Shown piece after piece: positions 57,301 to 60,818 of a stretch of 64,000 bases of DNA. Source of the stretch: Hemicentrotus pulcherrimus (taxonomy: Eukaryota > Echinodermata > Echinoidea > Camarodonta > Strongylocentrotidae); NCBI GenBank assembly GCA_003118195.1, contig BEXV01000171.1:60202-124201 (forward strand), read 5' to 3'. Numbering within the stretch: the first letter of the stretch is position 1; every line of letters begins with the position of its first letter. Made by a program: the position numbers and the translations under genes. The notes under the pieces were generated by a model that worked only from the letters and a program-made list of their open reading frames with translations, was not told the origin of the DNA and did not search any database.

Positions 57301-60300
57301 ATAATTAATCCTAGTTGAACAAAGCAAAGTCGAAGGCAATTCACTATAAAAAACTATTTTAAAAAATCACATCATTAAAGTTAGGTTCTTTTAGCACAAA
57401 CTTGACACAGATGTGTGCTTGATTAATTTGATTAATATTTGCATCATTCAGACATTTTGTTTTGTTTCTAATTGCACATAACACACACATACACACACAC
57501 TGTTATAGATTAAACTATATTTTCAGTCATGTGATTATACCAATGTATGTTGGAATGGTTTGTATATAACACTATTGTTGTTGCAGCTTTGTGTTTAAAT
57601 CAGCTTTTTGCCAATTACATGTAGACTTACTAACAAATTATCTTTTTGTGCTGCATTTTGCTAATTCATTTATATACTTTGTGTAGTGCACCTTAATGTA
57701 TTTCATTTTACAAGCTGACAGTTGTGTACATGATTCAGTTAAGTTTGTATGAATGTCGATATTCTGCTTTGGTTATGTGAAAGTCTCATAATGCTGTTTC
57801 TGAATGTTTTGGATCAATAGCTTATGTTTGTTAACATGTTGTTTCCAAGCACATGTCTCACAAAAATGGTATCCTAAAAGAATTGATGATTAATTTCAGT
57901 TCCAGCAGGCTTTATTTGTGTGAGTTGATTGAATGAGATTTCAGAGGCAAATCTAAATTAGATATTGTTTCATTTGACTTTAGAGGCAATTTTTCATTTT
58001 TTATCAGTCATATTGTGAGCTATTACAAGTCATTTATCTTTATTTCCAACTCCCATCAAGTGAAGTTTAATTTATAGATATACATGTATTGTAATAAGAA
58101 ATAGGGTTGGCGTTCTTTTACACAAATTCATGCACTAAAATCAGCTTTGCAGTTATTTTTTTTGTCAAAGCTTGTATAGTCTAGGGATCCTGAAACACTG
58201 ATCCGTAATTACTTTGGCATTAGAATTTTTATGAAGTTAATACTTTTTATTGTTTAAAGGTTGTCAATAATAAGGTATAAATATCCTAGAAAAAAAAAAT
58301 CAATTTTAAAAGCTAGAGCAATTATTTTTCATGAGACATAAAACATATTTACTTTTTAATTTGAAATTATTTCAGAAAACCAAACATGAACTCCATATAA
58401 GCCTCAATGCTATTCATTTTGTTCTTGCAATCCAATAATTCAAGCATGAATTATATGAGGTTACAAAGAGCTGTACTAGATCCGAGCCTTTCAGTGTAGA
58501 TGATATATGTGTTTACACTAATCTGTACTTTTGTGTCCAGCAGGTTACCATAGTGATACCAATGCCAGCTCCCAAGATGAGTCCGGTAGTCAAAACAGTG
58601 GTACTGCACCCCGCACCAACCCCCTCTCTAGCTTCACTGTACCCGCTCCTCCTCCTCACTACCAACATCCACAGGCCAAGGGTATGTATGCGTTATTCAA
58701 CTGATCCTGATGTAGATGGTGATGAAAATTATGTTGATTTTGATAATGATGATGATGATGGTGAAAGTGATGGTGGAGATGATGAAAAATGATATTGATT
58801 AGGGGGATAATAGTGATGATATCAATGATAATTGTGGTAATAATGATGATAATAATGATAATAATACTGATGATGATGATGGTGGAGATGATAATAAAGA
58901 TTTTATTGTATTGTATTGTATTATTTATTCGGCACTTTCAAGAAATATAACAATTAAACAATATAAACGTAAATACAAAATTGGAATGACAATGATGGTG
59001 AAAATGACATTGATTAGGATGATGATGATGACAAGGATGATGACAAGGATGATGAGGAGCATGATATTGATTAGGAGAAGGATTATGATGAGCATGATAT
59101 TGATTGAGATGATGGTGATGACGAAGAGCATGTTATCAATTAGGATGAGGATGATGATGATGATGATGATGATGAAGAGCATGATATTGATTAACATGAG
59201 GATGATGATGATACAAAGGATGATGAACATGACAGTGATTAAGAGGAGGACGATGAAATCAATTAGGAGAAAAATGATGGTGAAGAGCATTATATTGATT
59301 AGGGGGATGATGATGGGCATTATCATGATAAGAAGAAGGAGGATGATGATGGTGAAGAGTATGATAGTGATGATGATGATGGTGATGATAGTAATTAAAG
59401 CACTGAAAATAATATTTTGATAATATAAATATATCATAACGTATAAATGATGATGATGATGATGGTAATGACTAAAATGGTAGTTATGATGAAGATGATG
59501 AAAATGGAATAGAGCAGGAGGATAGTAATAACAATGTTATTAAATGAAATATGTGATATGATATACCTTTGAACAACACAGACTCTCTAAGCAATTGATA
59601 ATGCTTATGGTAGTGATAATGGTTAGATTAGTCATAAGGATGACAACGTTGTTTATGTTCATGACAATTATAATTTTAATGAGGTACTGCAAATGATATG
59701 ATAATGTTCAGAGTTTATCAATTCAAACCCTAATTGATCAAGTGGATTAACACCTAGTATTCCTGTTAATGCTGTAGTGAGGATAACTGCTCCAACGTAC
59801 AGTCCACTGAAGAGAGGTCAGCCTGGGCCAGGTCGAGGGCGTGCTCAACCTATGGCTGTCATCACACCCAAAGCACCTGATGTTACTTATAGAGGAATAG
59901 GTGATGGAAACAGCCCTGGGGTGAGGATTATATCTTTCATTATCTCAATCCATTCCTTCATTTTCTCAATCCATTCTTTCATTCTCTCAATTGATTCCTT
60001 CATTCTCTCAATCCTTTCCTTCATTCTCTCAATCCATTCCTCCATTCTCTCAATTCAATTCTCCATTCTCTCAATCCATTCCTTCATTCTCTCAATCCAT
60101 TCCTTCATTCTCTCAATCCATTCCTTCATTCTCTCAATTCAATTCTTCATTCTCTCAATCCATTCCTTCATTCTTTCAATCCATTCCTTCATTCTCTCAA
60201 TCCATTCTTTCATTCTCTCAATCCATTCCTTCATTTTCTCAATCCATTCCTTCATTCTCTCAATCCATTCCTTCATTCTCTCAATCCATTCCTTTATTCT

Positions 60301-60818
60301 CTCAATCCATTCCTTGCAAGTAACATATGTTTTTCAAGACTGTTGTGTTATAGTATAATTATTGTTAATACACAACTCATAAAGATTCACAGACTGTTCA
60401 AACATAATGAATACGATGTGAAAGCCCTACAATTTGAACAGGTCCAATTTCTTTAAGAATTAGGATGATAAATCAATGATTTCCACATCTTACTGAATAG
60501 CGATGATAACACACAGTATAAGTGCTTTAAAGTGAGATTTTGAATATTCAGAAATATTTTATATCTCACTTTCTCTTGTATAATGGTTGTTCTACAAACA
60601 TATCATCACAGCATATCAGATTTTTTTAATTTTCTGCGTAGAGTTAGTATTGTAACCTTAAATGTTCTTCATACATTTTCTGTTTTCCTTTTCTGTTTGT
60701 TGAATGACAGTCGACTGTGCGTACATTCAGTGCTGAGGATCTCAATGCTGAAATGATGCACCTGGAAGGATTGATGAAAGACCTGAATGAAATCACACAA
60801 TCTGAACTACAAAACTGA
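6547..60818 (+). CDS. DCC/NEO1: DCC/neogenin-family netrin receptor gene, 5'-partial, 30 exons seen
   Basis: This is a single-pass guidance receptor of the DCC/neogenin/Frazzled/UNC-40 family, which binds netrins and (for neogenin) RGM and signals through its tail. Exons: 6547-6646, 7264-7460, 8736-8892, 10600-10745, 14175-14456, 26608-26866, 27752-27906, 28289-28579, 29037-29234, 30581-30691, 31403-31693, 35242-35398, 35911-36059, 38799-38906, 39394-39585, 40898-41252, 41573-41745, 42380-42424, 43488-43649, 44694-44765, 45248-45343, 48078-48146, 48931-49419, 49998-50789, 51141-51500, 52517-52753, 55341-55433, 58544-58681, 59778-59920, 60711-60818. Every junction keeps the frame, giving about 2040 residues. 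Visible residues 1-294 are Ig2 to Ig4, about 330-931 are six FN3 domains, about 947-972 the membrane helix, and the rest (about 1070 residues) the tail. P1 (PPDLWADE) and the C-terminal P3 motif (HLEGLMKDLNEIT) settle the family. GLMKDLN is closer to neogenin than to DCC as I recall them. The signal peptide and Ig1 are off-window. Confidence 0.95.
6854..6921. repeat. Long poly-A tract in intron 1
   Basis: 44 consecutive A residues (6854-6897) are followed by an A-rich stretch to 6921. This may be a retroposon tail whose body is no longer recognisable, or simple-sequence growth. The rest of the intron (6647-7263) shows nothing else. Confidence 0.8.
7264..7460 (+). CDS. DCC/NEO1: Exon 2: second half of Ig2
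   Basis: The exon begins after tttcag and completes a Thr codon, giving KVTT then WLKDRQTIDL, so the conserved Ig tryptophan is the first full residue. LLPSGALEIRDVREGDAGRY followed by RCKV supplies the DxGxYxC motif and second cysteine. This matches DCC Ig2 ([21 protein letters not shown]). The exon ends at gtatga with one base of the next codon. The following intron, 7461-8735, is AT-rich with nothing recognised. Confidence 0.93.
8736..8892 (+). CDS. DCC/NEO1: Exon 3: first half of Ig3, canonical Cys absent
   Basis: The exon starts after a pyrimidine-rich acceptor (ccttccttag). It reads DPAPAQRPEDLAFLVAPGPS, a gapless match in style to the DCC Ig2-Ig3 linker (DPG...LYFLQRPSN). IGSTITLEAATTEPATLEWY then gives the B and C strands: the Trp is kept (LEWYKG), but the position of the first Ig cysteine holds Ala/Glu (TLEAAT). 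It ends at gttagt. Confidence 0.9.
8893..10599. other. Intron 3, includes pyrimidine-rich block
   Basis: Noncoding DNA inside Ig3. 9530-9690 is strongly CT-rich, with a (CT)n run at 9662-9680. A 128-codon open frame from 8863 runs into this intron in the wrong frame relative to exon 3 and shows no domain, so I treat it as chance. Confidence 0.6.
10600..10745 (+). CDS. DCC/NEO1: Exon 4: second half of Ig3, second Cys also absent
   Basis: The exon opens after atttcag by completing a Met codon, then QGDHYRLLGQGSLQITDLGE. The DxGxY motif is intact (DTGIYR), but the next position, which should be Cys, is Val (IYRVVAIS). ERGVTIVVQ is the G strand. DCC has GMYTCVV here. So both partners of the Ig3 disulfide are missing while the frame and the other hallmarks are kept. 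It ends at gtgagt. Confidence 0.9.
10815..11379. mobile_element. MITE-like element with ~30-bp terminal inverted repeats
   Basis: The left end (AGGTAGCCTAGCGAAATATA, then GTGGCACAAA) and the right end (TTTGTGCCACTACATTTTCG, then CCAAGCTACCT) are near-complementary over about 30 bases. No transposase frame is present, as expected of a nonautonomous DNA element. No clear target duplication was seen. A second inverted-repeat element sits inside it. Confidence 0.6.
11031..11320. mobile_element. Inner MITE-like element, TA target
   Basis: ATTTGTCACCTGGGTGGCAG, then AAGGATGTTAGC at the left, faces GCTAACGTCCTTCTGCCACC, then TGGCCGACGAAT at the right: an inverted repeat of about 32 bases with a few mismatches. 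TA flanks both sides (11029-11030 and 11321-11322), consistent with a TA target duplication. It lies inside the outer element at 10815-11379. Confidence 0.6.
12310..12346. repeat. (AT)n microsatellite
   Basis: A short interrupted run of alternating A and T in intron 4. Confidence 0.85.
13652..13910. repeat. Three tandem copies of an 88-91 bp unit
   Basis: GATACAAACAGAGGGGTTTT, then GTCCAAAA, recurs in diverged form at about 13740 and 13831. Each copy continues through an ACAGGATATTTA-like stretch. Spacing is 88 then 91 bases. Confidence 0.75.
14175..14456 (+). CDS. DCC/NEO1: Exon 5: Ig4
   Basis: A whole Ig domain lies in one exon: VPPEFLEMPTNTYARLGSTE, LPCTVYG (Cys 1), PSIQWKSHG (Trp), LTIRDLTDQDSGIYQCLAS (Cys 2), AQLIVLPEG. 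It aligns closely with DCC Ig4 (VPPWFLNHPSNLYAYES and GFYQCVAENEAGN). The acceptor is tttaacag and the donor gtaagt. It is symmetric phase 1-1. Confidence 0.96.
20850..20970. repeat. GA-rich polypurine tract
   Basis: About 120 bases are almost entirely A and G on the plus strand, including (GA)n runs. The Arg/Glu-rich open frames here are artefacts of the repeat. Such tracts can form triplex structures. Confidence 0.85.
22336..22460. repeat. Degenerate foldback repeat, copy 2
   Basis: AAAGAGTTGTGAC near the left and GATCGTAACTCTTT near the right are inverted relatives. The reverse complement contains CACAACTTAAAATCAATCGC, close to the word at 1355-1380. Same family as 1325-1465, opposite orientation. 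Confidence 0.45.
22662..22741. mobile_element. Possible short TTAA-bounded element
   Basis: TTAACCC at 22662 and GGGTTAA ending at 22741 bound 80 bases. Beyond the 7-base ends the complementarity is weak, so this may be chance. Confidence 0.25.
25238..25891. mobile_element. MITE-like element, ~26-bp terminal inverted repeats
   Basis: GGTGGATTCACAATCCACAG, then CGCC, at the left faces GGGGTGCTGTTCATTGTGAA, then TCCACC, at the right, inverted with a few mismatches. The 654-bp interior has no transposase frame. The target duplication is unclear (a three-base TAT/TTAT at most). Confidence 0.6.
26608..26866 (+). CDS. DCC/NEO1: Exon 6: proline-rich linker and first half of FN3-1
   Basis: After a long pyrimidine tract and cag, the exon reads GVDPPAQPLPIPSIPLPIDV and on to LPVLPDEETPTGP, a linker of about 40 residues rich in Pro. 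It then reads APLDLSAISVQPQSITLSWR, PP and YQLYLQKDEEGAR, the A to C' strands of FN3-1 (DCC: VPVLVSSRFVRLSWRPP). The acceptor is cag followed by gag, so 26611 is a possible in-frame alternative start. The donor is gtaggt at 26867; reading on would meet TAG at once. Confidence 0.92.
26867..27751. other. Intron 6, less AT-rich segment
   Basis: No exon was seen. 27150-27470 is noticeably less AT-rich than the neighbouring introns, which might mark a regulatory element or an old insertion. I see no open frame or terminal repeat there. Confidence 0.4.
27752..27906 (+). CDS. DCC/NEO1: Exon 7: second half of FN3-1
   Basis: The exon completes an Arg codon, then KRLVDVNKDSLTKMVTDLLP, NQAYRIWVVAENNNGLGASS, then VIIVTTPDDT. 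The LxPNxxYxxxVxAxNxxGxG pattern is that of FN3 strands E to G. It ends at a strong donor (gtgagt) with one base of an Arg codon. The following intron 27907-28288 has nothing recognised. Confidence 0.93.
28289..28579 (+). CDS. DCC/NEO1: Exon 8: FN3-2, ends at a GC donor
   Basis: One whole FN3 domain: VTPDEVTDLRALPLSSTSME, LSWRPPFDTHGDLMNYIVRV, LYEMTVIPYNANGAGG, DARTPGA. It is symmetric phase 1-1. The only donor that keeps the frame into exon 9 is CAG followed by gcaagt at 28580, a GC-AG intron. The GT four bases on (gtataa) would break the phase. The acceptor is cag followed by gag, a possible three-base choice. Intron 28580-29036 is AT-rich without features. Confidence 0.93.
29037..29234 (+). 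CDS. DCC/NEO1: Exon 9: first two thirds of FN3-3
   Basis: It reads DPTGMPTNVSVNPAPAVPNA, LDISWVPPPIHERNGEIMEY, KLRYRVRGGEG and SYRIEG. It matches DCC FN3-3 ([25 protein letters not shown]). The acceptor is tgtttag and the donor gtgatt. Symmetric phase 1-1. Confidence 0.93.
29235..30580. other. Intron 9 with a two-copy tandem duplication
   Basis: 1.3 kb, AT-rich, with a 112-bp unit duplicated head to tail at 29801-30020. No exon was recognised. Confidence 0.6.
29801..30020. repeat. 112-bp tandem duplication, two copies
   Basis: Copy 1 begins TAGAATTTCCTATAGAATT at 29801 and copy 2 begins TAGAGTTTCCTATAGAATT at 29913. Both share AAAGAGCCTTTCAAATAAGC and end in CTGGGTAGTTA. Confidence 0.85.
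30581..30691 (+). CDS. DCC/NEO1: Exon 10: end of FN3-3
   Basis: It reads DLERETDYEVRIAMVNVNGT, GPFTEWIAGRTEVLAPNG, strands E to G of FN3-3 (DCC: [20 protein letters not shown]). The polypyrimidine tract is weak and split (ttgccccctcc, then gatcgtag), but phase and homology are clear. The donor is gtaagg. Intron 30692-31402 holds nothing recognised apart from a T-run. Confidence 0.92.
31403..31693 (+). CDS. DCC/NEO1: Exon 11: FN3-4
   Basis: A full FN3 domain: VPPPPPTVIETRTFAHQITM, HWRHPE, VEGYILGYGENIPDITVLEL, TRYVELENLKVNTNYVIKLR, AFNKAGEGQPVLENVRTSTD. It is the closest match to vertebrate DCC in the ectodomain (GYIIGYGVG and VISLKAFNNAGEGVP). The donor is gtaagt. Symmetric phase 1-1. Confidence 0.96.
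31694..35241. other. Intron 11
   Basis: 3.5 kb, AT-rich. It includes a possible tRNA-derived fragment (32195-32262) and a CAT/ATC-rich patch (33265-33292). In vertebrate DCC an optional linker exon lies near the FN3-4/FN3-5 border. I saw no clear equivalent here. Confidence 0.5.
32195..32262 (+). repeat. Possible tRNA-derived (SINE-like) fragment
   Basis: AAGGTGGATCGTCTGTAAGC is followed 34 bases on by GGGTTCAAATC, close to the RNA polymerase III B box (GGTTCRANNCC), with A-box-like spacing. No cloverleaf with a proper acceptor stem was found, so it is not called a functional tRNA. Confidence 0.3.
35242..35398 (+). CDS. DCC/NEO1: Exon 12: first half of FN3-5
   Basis: It completes a Ser codon, then TGFEKTMQTPSELIATPESS, RAILLTWYDPNPASQEEGVI, RYYSLVYSRNNG. 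It matches DCC FN3-5 (VRVSWADNSVP and VRLYTVRWR). The linker from FN3-4 is short, about 15 residues. The donor is gtgagg, phase 2. Intron 35399-35910 holds a second acceptor-like site at about 35796, followed by an early stop in frame. Confidence 0.93.
35911..36059 (+). CDS. DCC/NEO1: Exon 13: second half of FN3-5
   Basis: PTYYANATQPQFLVTGLKPA, TMYDFQVMVTEGQKASKFSI, ITSAETMNAG corresponds to DCC [20 protein letters not shown]. The acceptor (accctgaaag) is chosen because it alone continues the Gly codon in frame. The donor is gtaagg. Confidence 0.94.
36060..38798. other. Intron 13, with a MITE-like element
   Basis: 2.7 kb, AT-rich. The only structure recognised is the inverted-repeat element at 38015-38306. 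Confidence 0.55.
38015..38306. mobile_element. MITE-like element, ~30-bp terminal inverted repeats
   Basis: AGGCCTGTCCTCATCAGACC, then GAAGTGGCAAA, faces TTTGCAACTTTGGTCTGATG, then AAAACAGGCCT. The ends are complementary with about four mismatches. The 292-bp body has no transposase. No target duplication was evident. Confidence 0.65.
38799..38906 (+). CDS. DCC/NEO1: Exon 14: first half of FN3-6
   Basis: VPDSAPQELTVSDFTNTSSS, LVVAWQPPLHPNGDIT matches DCC SAPKDLTV and VSWQPPLEANGKIT. The acceptor is tatcttag and the donor gtaagc. Symmetric phase 1-1. Intron 38907-39393 holds nothing recognised. Confidence 0.94.
39394..39585 (+). CDS. DCC/NEO1: Exon 15: second half of FN3-6
   Basis: It completes Arg, then YILFYGPKGTTNPSEIERME, LTTFVHDLDSNSEYDFSIQA, VNGAGIGPISDVVTHRTKG. 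DCC has YILFYTLDKN and [20 protein letters not shown]. The acceptor is cccaacag and the donor gtatga. The following intron 39586-40897 is AT-rich without recognised features. Confidence 0.95.
40898..41252 (+). CDS. DCC/NEO1: Exon 16: transmembrane helix plus 28-Cys juxtamembrane block
   Basis: After a very short stalk (GAGAAAYPVDDVAF) comes PWWLWLAIALACLFLIALAI then ALLF, a clear membrane helix at exon residues 15-41. Then 28 cysteines fall within about 70 residues (exon residues 39-111), in motifs such as FCIVCGCCRCC, CCPGCASLC, CCPCCCEDEDDC, CWTKCCCG and CCVCCGKDYK, followed by basic KERRAKA. The frame is fixed by both splice junctions (ccccacag in, gtaagt out at phase 2). Vertebrate DCC goes from helix to a basic tail with few cysteines, so this block is extra. 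Clustered membrane-proximal cysteines often carry palmitate, and metal binding is another option; both are inference. Confidence 0.93.
41573..41745 (+). CDS. DCC/NEO1: Exon 17: P1 motif
   Basis: ELTGYKSVSNGKAIHATNAT, then GNPPDLWADELIMKQM. PPDLWxxE is the core of the P1 conserved region of DCC/neogenin/Frazzled tails (vertebrate PPDLWIHHEEMEMK), which in DCC recruits signalling partners. The acceptor is atctttcag and the donor gtaagt. Phase 2-1, the last exon before the symmetric series. Intron 41746-42379 holds nothing recognised except a CT-rich acceptor tract. Confidence 0.96.
42380..42424 (+). CDS. DCC/NEO1: Exon 18: 45-nt small tail exon
   Basis: IESETHFANHAQQQQG, flanked by a strong acceptor (ctctctacag) and donor (gtaaga). 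It is symmetric phase 1-1, so skipping removes 15 residues without a frameshift. I know no motif in it. Confidence 0.82.
42425..43487. other. Intron 18
   Basis: Contains CAT/ATC-rich simple sequence at about 43200-43420. No exon was recognised. Confidence 0.5.
43488..43649 (+). CDS. DCC/NEO1: Exon 19: tail segment
   Basis: EANGNFRLTTLADKVKSTAE, then VVSKTADKEEIMTGSASMPN, then PHPGRKLPVYEAG. Acceptor cattttcag and donor gtattg, symmetric phase 1-1. The KSTAETVVSKTADKEE part looks helical. No known motif recognised. Intron 43650-44693 shows nothing else. Confidence 0.87.
44694..44765 (+). CDS. DCC/NEO1: Exon 20: conserved ERS block of the tail
   Basis: ERSYSFTTRQVRSFADLAPI then NEIR resembles the vertebrate tail block [20 protein letters not shown], which lies after P1. 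The acceptor after gatcgcttag is chosen because it alone continues exon 19 in frame. An upstream AG at 44663-44664 would shift the frame. The donor is gtatac. Symmetric phase 1-1. An internal gtacgg could act as a second donor but would not keep the phase. Intron 44766-45247 is unremarkable. Confidence 0.78.
45248..45343 (+). CDS. DCC/NEO1: Exon 21: tail segment with basic run
   Basis: APLKHIDKPASPIYSSPMCP, then YAAVPRKKKKKPG. The acceptor is taacctggaag behind a pyrimidine-rich stretch, and the donor is gtagaa. Symmetric phase 1-1. The RKKKKK cluster could act as a basic patch or nuclear signal (inference only). The weaker acceptor lowers confidence. Confidence 0.75.
45981..46406. mobile_element. 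MITE-like element with TTAA target duplication
   Basis: TTAA at 45981-45984 is followed by CAGAGATGCCAACC, and GGTTGGCATCTCTGAG is followed by TTAA at 46403-46406. The ends are inverted copies of 14 bases with a two-base indel. TTAA targets are known for the piggyBac and Kolobok superfamilies. The 418-bp body is noncoding. Confidence 0.7.
46472..46540 (+). CDS. DCC/NEO1: Possible cassette exon, uncertain
   Basis: A strong acceptor (tttcttttgtag) opens 69 bases reading EKYLLKNNSIMNSHDNYIAR then KSIG in the phase of the flanking exons (1-1), ending at a weak donor (gttttt). Without transcript data this is only a candidate. An open stretch of this length is not rare by chance. Confidence 0.25.
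48078..48146 (+). CDS. DCC/NEO1: Exon 22: small tail exon
   Basis: VSESYIPAQRRQVQESVQRS then ARPG. Acceptor tatctgtag, donor gtaata, symmetric phase 1-1, 69 nt. No known motif. Intron 48147-48930 shows nothing recognised; an open frame there extends exon 23 upstream but is not needed. Confidence 0.8.
48931..49419 (+). CDS. DCC/NEO1: Exon 23: Thr/Ser/Asp-rich tail segment
   Basis: 163 residues. ANYANVKKGEKPNVNINTTN opens it, followed by NDAYSTLGSMHSE, DGQIVTFPDGQIVASSGL and SVEKMVPQSDGSNVKTLSS. It is low in hydrophobics and likely disordered. DGQIV occurs twice. Acceptor caatcctag, donor gtatga, symmetric phase 1-1. I find no counterpart in the vertebrate tails I remember. Intron 49420-49997 is empty. 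Confidence 0.92.
49998..50789 (+). CDS. DCC/NEO1: Exon 24: large Ser/Asn/Gly-rich tail exon
   Basis: The longest exon, 264 residues, likely disordered. YNTSQDGSNTSTGFSPGG and RDYNYSSSENAQREYNNYNT are Asn/Ser/Tyr-rich. PEHSPASPPLGHSAISPTF and GSSPPPLSPMMSRG are proline-rich and could bind SH3 or WW partners. Later parts are Gly/Ser-rich (HGSSTMSGVGGNRNKW). Acceptor ctaaacag, donor gtatat, symmetric phase 1-1. It is noticeably less AT-rich than the introns. Intron 50790-51140 is empty. Confidence 0.94.
51141..51500 (+). CDS. DCC/NEO1: Exon 25: Ser/Gly-rich tail exon
   Basis: 120 residues: VHAPLSTNHQDDLSSAPISN, then SYRYESSGLSNNGGLSAGTG, GVGGSGLSNGTSADAGRYSS, ending DVFSDTDAEVASTMSRARSQ. LSNxG and S(S/G)xSxSRYSS motifs recur, so the segment may have grown by internal duplication. 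Acceptor tctcctag, donor gtatag, symmetric phase 1-1. Intron 51501-52516 has no recognised content. Confidence 0.93.
52517..52753 (+). CDS. DCC/NEO1: Exon 26: Arg-rich tail exon
   Basis: EAVLRRARSANLFRETNDPA, DYAFVGGDDTVSEIGMSEYE, RRQARVMARVNHTLKQRVVS, RAMSLDHVAAQQIVDRRRG. It looks more ordered (helical, charged) than its neighbours. The acceptor is directly preceded by a TCA/CAC microsatellite (about 52487-52516). The donor is gtagag. Symmetric phase 1-1. Function unknown. Confidence 0.92.
52957..53406. other. Assembly gap, 450 N
   Basis: An unbroken run of N preceded by low-complexity AT sequence. The real length is unknown. Confidence 1.
53881..54106. repeat. Diverged dispersed duplication, copy A
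   Basis: This shares order and words with 56471-56709: TTTTATTGATGGCTTTTTG, CTGTTTCCTAATGAGGCAAT, TAATAGTCATTATG, ACATCTTGAAAT and CAAGCTATTTTCTGTGT. Same orientation, about 2.6 kb apart, separated by exon 27. Confidence 0.85.
55341..55433 (+). CDS. DCC/NEO1: Exon 27: small tail exon
   Basis: DNLVNTQTYDFMSNASTRSA, MSDRPPYVYSSG. Acceptor gggatatcag, donor gtattg, symmetric phase 1-1. DRPPYVYSS could be a tyrosine-based or proline-based docking site (inference). No family motif recognised. Confidence 0.86.
55434..58540. other. Intron 27
   Basis: 3.1 kb, AT-rich. It holds copy B of the duplication (56471-56709), a (CA)n run near 57480 and a small imperfect hairpin with a CACGTG core at 55868-55907. 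No exon was recognised. Confidence 0.55.
56471..56709. repeat. Diverged dispersed duplication, copy B
   Basis: Counterpart of 53881-54106, same orientation: TTTTATTGATAGCTTTTTG, CTGTTTCCTAATGAGTCAAT, TAATAGTCATTATGAACTCA and CAAGCTATTTTCTGTGTC. It has stops in all forward frames I tried, so it does not look like a duplicated exon. Confidence 0.85.
58544..58681 (+). CDS. DCC/NEO1: Exon 28: start of P2-like region
   Basis: GYHSDTNASSQDESGSQNSG, then TNPLSSFTVPAPPPHYQ. The NPLSSFTVPAPPP part resembles the vertebrate tail around P2 (HPLRSFANPLLPPPM). The acceptor is CAGCAG, so the exon may start at 58541 (adds Ala) or 58544. The donor is gtatgt. Symmetric phase 1-1. Confidence 0.9.
58682..59777. 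repeat. Intron 28, dominated by GAT microsatellite
   Basis: GATGAT-type simple sequence covers most of 58712-59520 and opens long Met/Ile-rich false frames on both strands. A retroposon-like 3' end (58897-58985) is embedded in it. Confidence 0.85.
58897..58985 (-). mobile_element. Short LINE-like 3' end inside GAT repeat
   Basis: Read on the minus strand, A-rich sequence ends in GTGCCGAATAAATAATAC then repeated ATACA units, the form of a non-LTR retrotransposon tail. GAT repeats lie on both sides, so it probably inserted into the microsatellite and is strongly 5'-truncated. Confidence 0.4.
59778..59920 (+). CDS. DCC/NEO1: Exon 29: P2-like block
   Basis: VRITAPTYSPLKRGQPGPGR, GRAQPMAVITPKAPDVTYRG, IGDGNSPG. 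It aligns loosely with the vertebrate stretch VPYTPLLSQPGPTLPK and PVSVPTAPEV between P2 and P3. Acceptor atgctgtag, donor gtgagg at phase 0. The frame stays open past the donor into a minisatellite, as far as a stop at 60356-60358. Confidence 0.92.
59921..60710. other. Intron 29, last intron
   Basis: Begins 12 bases before an 18-copy 21-bp minisatellite and ends at acceptor gaatgacag. The 400 bases after the repeat show nothing recognised. Confidence 0.8.
59933..60310 (+). repeat. 21-bp minisatellite, 18 copies
   Basis: The unit TCCTTCATTCTCTCAATCCA plus T is repeated 18 times with few changes. It is pyrimidine-rich and contains no AG dinucleotide. Because 21 is a multiple of three and the unit has no stop, two forward frames stay open, reading SFILSIH or PSFSQSI heptads. 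Confidence 0.97.
60711..60818 (+). CDS. DCC/NEO1: Exon 30: C-terminal P3 motif and stop
   Basis: STVRTFSAEDLNAEMMHLEG then LMKDLNEITQSELQN and TGA. This is the P3 helix of the DCC/neogenin family (vertebrate MASLEGLMKQLNAIT in DCC, GLMKDLNAIT in neogenin), which mediates tail self-association and binding of focal-adhesion kinase and myosin X in DCC. Here seven residues follow EIT before the stop. Phase 0 entry after gaatgacag matches exon 29. This is the decisive evidence for gene identity. Confidence 0.98.
   Translation, partial: STVRTFSAEDLNAEMMHLEGLMKDLNEITQSELQN

Noticed and set aside
58911..59437. 169-170 codon open frames on both strands, rich in Met, Ile and Arg
   Set aside because: Products of the GAT microsatellite; a repeat without stops opens frames on both strands.
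59933..60310. CRISPR-like array
   Set aside because: Units are contiguous 21-bp repeats without unique spacers, in an intron of an animal gene.
59991..60323. 110-codon PSFSQSI repeat frame as a separate gene
   Set aside because: It is a second open frame of the 21-bp minisatellite with no independent start context; only the frame continuous with exon 29 is of interest.
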